Assembly (NCBI GenBank): GCA_963662155.1
Contig: OY759262.1
Coordinates: 60,647,010-60,711,009 of the forward strand
DNA length: 64,000 nt
Origin: Lamellibrachia columna
Lineage: Eukaryota; Annelida; Polychaeta; Sabellida; Siboglinidae
Direction of reading: 5' to 3'
A program made the position numbers and the translations under genes. The notes below the pieces were generated by a model, which saw nothing but the letters and a program-made list of their open reading frames with translations, was not told the DNA's origin and ran no database searches. Positions 59,901 through 64,000 of the stretch are shown here, one piece after another. How positions within the stretch are numbered: the stretch's first letter is position 1; each line of letters begins with the position of its first letter.

Positions 59901-59910
59901 TCTGTGATCA
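44733..59910 (-). CDS. UTP25: UTP25 (DIEXF/DEF), U3 snoRNP-associated SSU processome protein, 3' ten exons, partial
   Basis: UTP25 is a nucleolar DEAD-like pseudo-helicase of the small-subunit processome, needed for early 18S pre-rRNA processing; the zebrafish homologue Def also affects p53 turnover. Exons: complement(59796..59910, 59111..59189, 51831..51987, 51404..51500, ~50882..50971, 50570..50652, 49942..50090, 48789..48913, 48372..48470, 44733..44988). Phases match at every junction except one (50882/50652). Motifs in order: [140 protein letters not shown] and [16 protein letters not shown] replaces a DEAD box. About 410 C-terminal residues are present; the acidic N-terminal part lies past 64000. 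Human protein is about 750 residues. Confidence 0.95.
44989..45708. other. UTP25 last intron, 3' part
   Basis: Has three copies of a ~34-bp repeat (ACAAAGACATATTTATACTC then CCAGTGACACA, 45000-45105) next to the last exon; the rest is unique. Confidence 0.6.
45710..47596. repeat. Purine-rich (GA) minisatellite, 1.9 kb
   Basis: Irregular array of GAGAGGATGGAGGGAGGACA and GAGAGGAAGGAGGGAGTAGA units with almost no pyrimidines on the plus strand except in GGACA/GATGG. Long Glu/Arg/Gly or Ser/Pro/Leu frames on both strands are artefacts. Confidence 0.95.
47597..48371. other. UTP25 last intron, 5' part, with (TA)n
   Basis: Contains a (TA)n tract at 47897-47987; otherwise AT-rich unique sequence. 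Confidence 0.6.
48372..48470 (-). CDS. UTP25: UTP25 exon ([14 protein letters not shown])
   Basis: 99-nt exon; acceptor CTGTTTGTAG (48471), donor GTGTTA (48371). Encodes [18 protein letters not shown] and [14 protein letters not shown]. Confidence 0.94.
48471..48788. other. UTP25 short intron
   Basis: Unique, no feature beyond splice sites. Confidence 0.7.
48789..48913 (-). CDS. UTP25: UTP25 exon ([12 protein letters not shown])
   Basis: 125-nt exon; acceptor CGTGTGCAG (48914), donor GTAGGT (48788). Encodes [18 protein letters not shown] and [19 protein letters not shown], one of the most conserved blocks of the C-terminal domain. Confidence 0.95.
48914..49941. other. UTP25 intron with 18-bp repeat
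   Basis: Unique except for the repeat annotated at 49490-49665. Confidence 0.6.
49490..49665. repeat. 9/18-bp repeat with NcoI-type sites
   Basis: Units GTGGAGTCCATGGAGACC and relatives, about ten copies, CCATGG in many. The collagen-like GDRGVHGD frame is a repeat artefact. Confidence 0.88.
49942..50090 (-). CDS. UTP25: UTP25 exon ([14 protein letters not shown])
   Basis: 149-nt exon after the AT-AC intron; donor GTACGC (49941). Encodes [34 protein letters not shown] and ARFEQFTTK. Ends phase 0. Confidence 0.93.
50091..50569 (-). other. UTP25: U12-type AT-AC intron of UTP25
   Basis: 479-bp intron starting ATATCCTTT at 50569 and ending TTCTTATAC at 50091. Joining across it reads H-N-Y-G-G-K without a shift and fits the family alignment. 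A branch-like TCCCATAAT (50107-50099) matches 7 of 9 positions of the U12 branch consensus and lies about 10 bases from the 3' end, the usual U12 spacing. Apart from this the intron is plain AT-rich sequence. Confidence 0.85.
50570..50652 (-). CDS. UTP25: UTP25 exon ([10 protein letters not shown]), followed by AT-AC intron
   Basis: Encodes [18 protein letters not shown] then NSVFNKHCH plus one base. No GT lies at the expected 3' border; the exon is followed directly by ATATCCTTT, the consensus 5' splice site of U12-type AT-AC introns. The 5' border by AG is 50652; an AC-type border would be 50654. Confidence 0.85.
50882..50971 (-). CDS. UTP25: UTP25 exon ([12 protein letters not shown]), 3' border unsure
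   Basis: Acceptor CCGTTGCAG (50972). Encodes [20 protein letters not shown] and [10 protein letters not shown]. The first GT after this is GTATTCTTG at 50881, giving phase 0, but the next exon's AG acceptor would need phase 2, so the border is not settled. Confidence 0.85.
51404..51500 (-). CDS. UTP25: UTP25 exon (DQMD pseudo-DEAD box)
   Basis: 97-nt exon; acceptor TTGTTGCAG (51501), donor GTGACA (51403). Encodes [20 protein letters not shown] and [16 protein letters not shown] occupies the position of the DEAD motif; the family has DQAD-like sequences and is not thought to be an active helicase. Confidence 0.95.
51831..51987 (-). CDS. UTP25: UTP25 exon ([10 protein letters not shown] ... 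LGLRTIIG)
   Basis: 157-nt exon; acceptor GTCTTGACAG (51988), donor GTAAGT (51830). Encodes the helicase-like block with [15 protein letters not shown] and [19 protein letters not shown]. Separated from the upstream exon by a 7.1-kb intron filled with transposons. Confidence 0.95.
52170..54735 (+). pseudogene. APE-type non-LTR retrotransposon (RTE-like), inactivated, 5' main part
   Basis: A 5'-truncated element antisense within UTP25. First comes the C-terminal part of an apurinic-type endonuclease ([30 protein letters not shown]; 52185-52611). A linker and reverse transcriptase follow ([76 protein letters not shown]), with tail [11 protein letters not shown] and [13 protein letters not shown]. 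The catalytic F-A-D-D is FAND (about 53993), so the second Asp is lost. Stops (52611, ~52777, ~53665) and a frameshift near 53514 also break it. The last codons lie at 56911-56943, split off by a DNA transposon. Clade assignment is tentative. Confidence 0.9.
54978..55139 (+). pseudogene. MADF/Myb-like ORF of the Harbinger-like element (first exon or remnant)
   Basis: A 53-codon frame reads [20 protein letters not shown] then [20 protein letters not shown] then LNEITKKYS. The spacing R-P-C-L-(Y/F)-D ... Y-x-N-R ... K-A-x-x-E-I is the start of a MADF DNA-binding domain. Harbinger elements encode such a Myb/MADF accessory protein that carries the transposase to the nucleus and DNA. Only the first half of a domain (about 80-90 residues) is here, ending in a stop; an intron or decay follows. 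I saw no second half. Confidence 0.65.
56585..56746 (-). pseudogene. Basic N-terminal transposase-like ORF of the Harbinger-like element
   Basis: A 53-codon minus-strand frame begins [17 protein letters not shown] and has an Arg/Lys-rich segment ([14 protein letters not shown]) before a stop. PIF/Harbinger transposases often start with a short helix and an R/K-rich stretch. It is convergent with the MADF-like frame. The DDE catalytic part is absent. Low certainty. Confidence 0.35.
56911..57010 (+). pseudogene. 3' terminal piece of the split non-LTR retrotransposon
   Basis: Begins with the duplicated TTA and encodes [11 protein letters not shown] then stop (56941-56943). It continues in frame the last residues of the element that stop at 54735 ([10 protein letters not shown]). 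This is the usual end of such reverse transcriptase ORFs. The right limit of the element is not clear. Confidence 0.75.
57011..57312. other. UTP25 intron tract
   Basis: Unique AT-rich sequence. Confidence 0.5.
57313..58131. repeat. 57-bp minisatellite (~14 copies) with 342-bp higher-order period
   Basis: Unit is CTGTAATAGGTACACTATGG then TACTGCCACAAGAGCACAGG then TGTTGACTGGCAACCAG. A distinct variant (GAGTAGCAACC, TAGAATATGG, CTGCAACAAGAAC) occurs near 57651 and 57993, 342 = 6 x 57 bp apart. Since 57 = 3 x 19, minus frames stay open as 19-residue repeats. Confidence 0.94.
58335..59000. repeat. 34-bp minisatellite (~20 copies)
   Basis: Unit CTCCTTTGTTTCCTGGAGGA then AGTCAACGACCTGT; variants CAATGACC, CAACGACA, CAACAACA. 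Decays after 58980 into related copies up to about 59110, reaching the edge of a UTP25 exon. Confidence 0.93.
59111..59189 (-). CDS. UTP25: UTP25 exon ([10 protein letters not shown])
   Basis: 79-nt exon; acceptor TTGATCAG (59190), donor GTGGGT (59110). Encodes [14 protein letters not shown] then a charged [11 protein letters not shown] stretch. Its final G joins AG of the next exon to give GED-Y-E. Confidence 0.9.
59190..59795. other. UTP25 intron
   Basis: AT-rich unique sequence, no feature besides splice sites. Confidence 0.6.
59796..59910 (-). CDS. UTP25: UTP25 exon ([11 protein letters not shown])
   Basis: First visible exon. Acceptor TTTGTCCAG (59911), donor GTGGGG (59795). Encodes [18 protein letters not shown] and [17 protein letters not shown], ending in phase 0. 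One base of the preceding codon's remainder starts the exon, so an upstream exon is expected beyond the 31-bp array. Confidence 0.92.
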
Positions 59911-60117
59911 CTGGACAAAGATGCATGCTAGTCAACAAATGTTACACAACATAAGTTATATCAAATTGGTTAGACACTAATGTCACACCTGAATATCAGA
60001 TCAGGGCTTTTATTTTATTTCAGATATATTGTGGGTTGAACATTTTGGTAATTCAAATAATTTGGGGCAACAAAATTTTTGATAAAAAATGGTTTTGTGT
60101 CTGTTCGGACCGTAAGA

Positions 60118-63100
60118 TATGCTTGGTCGATCAGAGGACATGCCATAAAACACTTGGTTGATCAGAGGACACGCCATAAAACACTTGGTTGATCAGAGGA
60201 CACGCCATAAAACACTTGGTTGATCAGAGGACACGCCATAAAACACTTGGTTGATCAGAGGACACGTCATAAAACACTTGGTTGATCAGAGGACACGTCA
60301 TAAAACACTTGGTTGATCAGAGGACACGCCATAAAACACTTGGTTGATCTGAGGACACGCCATAAAACACTTGGTTGATCAGAGGACACGTCATAAAACA
60401 CTTGGTTGATCAGAGGACACGCCATAAAACACTTGGTTGATCAGAGGACACGCCATAAAACACTTGGTTGATCAGAGGACACGTCATAAAACACTTGGCT
60501 GATCAGAGGACACGCCATAAAACACTTGGTTGATCAGAGGACACGCCATAAAACACTTGGCTGATCAGAGGACACGTCATAAAACACTTGGTTGATCAGA
60601 GGACACGCCATAAAACACTTGGTTGATCAGAGGACACGTCATAAAACACTTGGTTGATCAGAGGACACGCCATAAAACACTTGGCTGATCAGAGGACACG
60701 CCATAAAACACTTGGTTGATCAGAGGACACGCCATAAAACACTTGGTTGATCAGAGGACACGCCATAAAACACTTGGCTGATCAGAGGACACGTCATAAA
60801 ACACTTGGTTGATCAGAGGACACGCCATAAAACACTTGGTTGATCAGAGGACACGCCATAAAACACTTGGCTGATCAGAGGACACGCCATAAAACACTTG
60901 GCTGATCAGAGGACACGCCATAAAACACTTGGTCGATCAGAGGACACGCCATAAAACACTTGGCTGATCAGAGGACACGTCATAAAACACTTGGTTGATC
61001 AGAGGACACGCCATAAAACACTTGGTTGATCAGAGGACACGCCATAAAACACTTGGTTGATCAGAGGACACGCCATAAAACACTTGGTTGATCAGAGGAC
61101 ACGTCATAAAACACTTGGCTGATCAGAGGACACGCCATAAAACACTTGGTTGATCAGAGGACACGTCATAAAACACTTGGTTGATCAGAGGACATGCCAT
61201 AAAACACTTGGTTGATCAGAGGACACGCCATAAAACACTTGGTTGATCAGAGGACACGTCATAAAACACTTGGCTGATCAGAGGACACACCATAAAACAC
61301 TTGGTTGATCAGAGGACACGTCATAAAACACTTGGCTGATCAGAGGACACGTCATAAAACACTTGGTTGATCAGAGGACACGTCATAAAACACTTGGTTG
61401 ATCAGAGGACATGCCATAAAACACTTGGCTGATCAGAGGACACGCCATAAAACACTTGGTTGATCAGAGGACACGTCATAAAACACTTGGTTGATCAGAG
61501 GACACGTCATAAAACACTTGGTTGATCAGAGGACACGTCATAAAACACTTGGTTGATCAGAGGACATGCCATAAAACACTTGGCTGATCAGAGGACACGT
61601 CATAAAACACTTGGTTGATCAGAGGACACGTCATAAAACACTTGGTTGATCAGAGGACACGCCATAAAACACTTGGTTGATCAGAGGACACGTCATAAAA
61701 CACTTGGTTGATCAGAGGACACGCCATAAAACACTTGGTTGATCAGAGGACACGTCATAAAACACTTGGCTGATCAGAGGACACGCCATAAAACACTTGG
61801 TTGATCAGAGGACACGTCATAAAACACTTGGTTGATCAGAGGACACGTCATAAAACACTTGGTTGATCAGAGGACATGCCATAAAACACTTGGCTGATCA
61901 GAGGACACGTCATAAAACACTTGGTTGATCAGAGGACACGTCATAAAACACTTGGTTGATCAGAGGACATGCCATAAAACACTTGGCTGATCAGAGGACA
62001 CGTCATAAAACACTTGGTTGATCAGAGGACACGTCATAAAACACTTGGTTGATCAGAGGACACGTCATAAAACACTTGGTTGATCAGAGGACACGTCATA
62101 AAACACTTGGTTGATCAGAGGACACGCCATAAAACACTTGGTTGATCAGAGGACACGTCATAAAACACTTGGTTGATCAGAGGACACGCCATAAAACACT
62201 TGGTTGATCAGAGGACACGTCATAAAACACTTGGCTGATCAGAGGACACGCCATAAAACACTTGGTTGATCAGAGGACACGTCATAAAACACTTGGTTGA
62301 TCAGAGGACACGCCATAAAACACTTGGTTGATCAGAGGACACGCCATAAAACACTTGGTTGATCAGAGGACATGCCATAAAACACTTGGCTGATCAATGG
62401 ACACGCCATAAAACACTTGGTTGATCAGAGGACACGCCATAAAACACTTGGTTGATCAGAGGACACGCCATAAAACACTTGGTTGATCAGAGGACACGTC
62501 ATAAAACACTTGGTTGATCAGAGGACACGTCATAAAACACTTGGTTGATCAGAGGACACGTCATAAAACACTTGGTTGATCAGAGGACATGCCATAAAAC
62601 ACTTGGCTGATCAGAGGACACGCCATAAAACACTTGGTTGATCAGAGGACATGCCATAAAACACTTGGCTGATCAGAGGACACGCCATAAAACACTTGGT
62701 TGATCAGAGGACACGCCATAAAACACTTGGTTGATCAGAGGACACGTCATAAAACACTTGGCTGATCAGAGGACACGTCATAAAACACTTGGCTGATCAG
62801 AGGACACGCCATAAAACACTTGGTTGATCAGAGGACACGCCATAAAACACTTGGCTGATCAGAGGACACGCCATAAAACACTTGGCTGATCAGAGGACAT
62901 GTCATAAAACACTTGGTTGATCAGAGGACACGTCATAAAACACTTGGTTGATCAGAGGACACGTCATAAAACACTTGGCTGATCAGAGGACACGTCATAA
63001 AACACTTGGTTGATCAGAGGACACGTCATAAAACACTTGGTTGATCAGAGGACACGCCATAAAACACTTGGCTGATCAGAGGACACGTCATAAAACACTT

Positions 63101-64000
63101 GGTTGATCAGAGGACACGTCATAAAACACTTGGTTGATCAGAGGACACGCCATAAAACACTTGGTTGATCAGAGGACACGCCATAAAACACTTGGTTGAT
63201 CAGAGGACACGTCATAAAACACTTGGTTGATCAGAGGACACGCCATAAAACACTTGGCTGATCAGAGGACACGCCATAAAACACTTGGTCAATCAGAGGA
63301 CACGCCATAAAACACTTGGTTGATCAGAGGACACGCTATAAAACACTTGGTTGATCAGAGGACACGCCATAAAACACTTGGTTGATCAATGGACACGCCA
63401 TAAAACACTTGGTCGATCAGAGGACACGCCATAAAACACTTGGTTGATCAGAGGACACGCTATAAAACACTTGGCTGATCAGAGGACACGTCATAAAACA
63501 CTTGGTTGATCAGAGGACACGCCATAAAACACTTGGTTGATCTGAGGACACGCTATAAAACACTTGGTTGATCTGAGGACACGCCATAAAACACTTGGTT
63601 GATCAGAGGACACGCCATAAAACACTTGGTTGATCAGAGGACACGCCATAAAACACTTGGTTGATCAGAGGACACGTCATAAAACACTTGGTTGATCAGA
63701 GGACACGCCATAAAACACTTGGTTGATCAGAGGACACGTCATAAAACACTTGGCTGATCAGAGGACACGTCATAAAACACTTGGTTGATCAGAGGACACG
63801 TCATAAAACACTTGGTTGATCAGAGGACACGCCATAAAACACTTGGTTGATCAGAGGACACGCTATAAAACACTTGGTTGATCTGAGGACACGCCATAAA
63901 ACACTTGGTTGATCAGAGGACACGCCATAAAACACTTGGTTGATCAGAGGACACGCCATAAAACACTTGGTTGATCTGAGGACACGCTATAAAACACTTG
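60118..64000. repeat. 31-bp minisatellite, >3.88 kb (~125 copies), runs off window
   Basis: Unit ACTTGGTTGATCAGAGGACA then CGCCATAAAAC. Variation is almost limited to three transitions: GGTTGATC/GGCTGATC, CACGCC/CACGTC/CATGCC, and rare TCAGAGG/TCTGAGG or TCAATGG. It lies in a UTP25 intron 210 bases upstream of the exon at 59796-59910. Confidence 0.97.

Overview
The window is animal genomic DNA, most likely from an invertebrate. Coding sequence occurs as short exons with standard splice sites inside very long introns, the mobile elements are metazoan types (APE-type non-LTR, PIF/Harbinger-like, hAT-like), and an unusually large share of the window is microsatellite and minisatellite. I cannot name the species; a mollusc or other lophotrochozoan is only a guess. 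No prokaryotic operon, CRISPR array, rRNA or tRNA was seen.

Two real protein genes can be assembled exon by exon, both on the minus strand and both running off the window. (1) An SLC24A (NCKX) potassium-dependent sodium/calcium exchanger occupies about 226-36610. Its start exon (36487-36610), an extracellular-loop exon (31093-31254), a TM1 exon (1920-2071) and an alpha-1-repeat exon (226-310) join in frame; the rest lies below position 1. (2) UTP25 (DIEXF/DEF), a nucleolar small-subunit processome protein, occupies 44733 to beyond 59910. Ten 3' exons are visible and its N-terminal part lies beyond position 64000. One of its introns (50091-50569) looks like a minor-spliceosome AT-AC intron.

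Layout: 226-36610 is the exchanger, with a 29 kb intron 2 full of tandem repeats, CR1/L2-like retroelement tails, a (CCCG)n block inside a large inverted repeat, and a 36/34-bp array with higher-order structure. From 36611 to 44732 is intergenic, with an inverted pair of 26-bp repeat arrays (38.5 and 41.5 kb). From 44733 to 64000 is UTP25, whose introns hold a 1.9 kb purine-rich block, a dead non-LTR retrotransposon split by a PIF/Harbinger-like element, 57-bp and 34-bp arrays, and a 31-bp array of at least 3.9 kb that runs off the right edge.

The two genes have no evident functional link: one is a membrane ion exchanger, the other a ribosome-biogenesis factor. I found no convincing new multi-gene system. 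The best leads are the U12-type intron, the nested transposon, the inverted repeat around the (CCCG)n tract, and arrays that multiply transcription-factor-like sites. Almost all long open frames in the window come from tandem repeats and are not genes.
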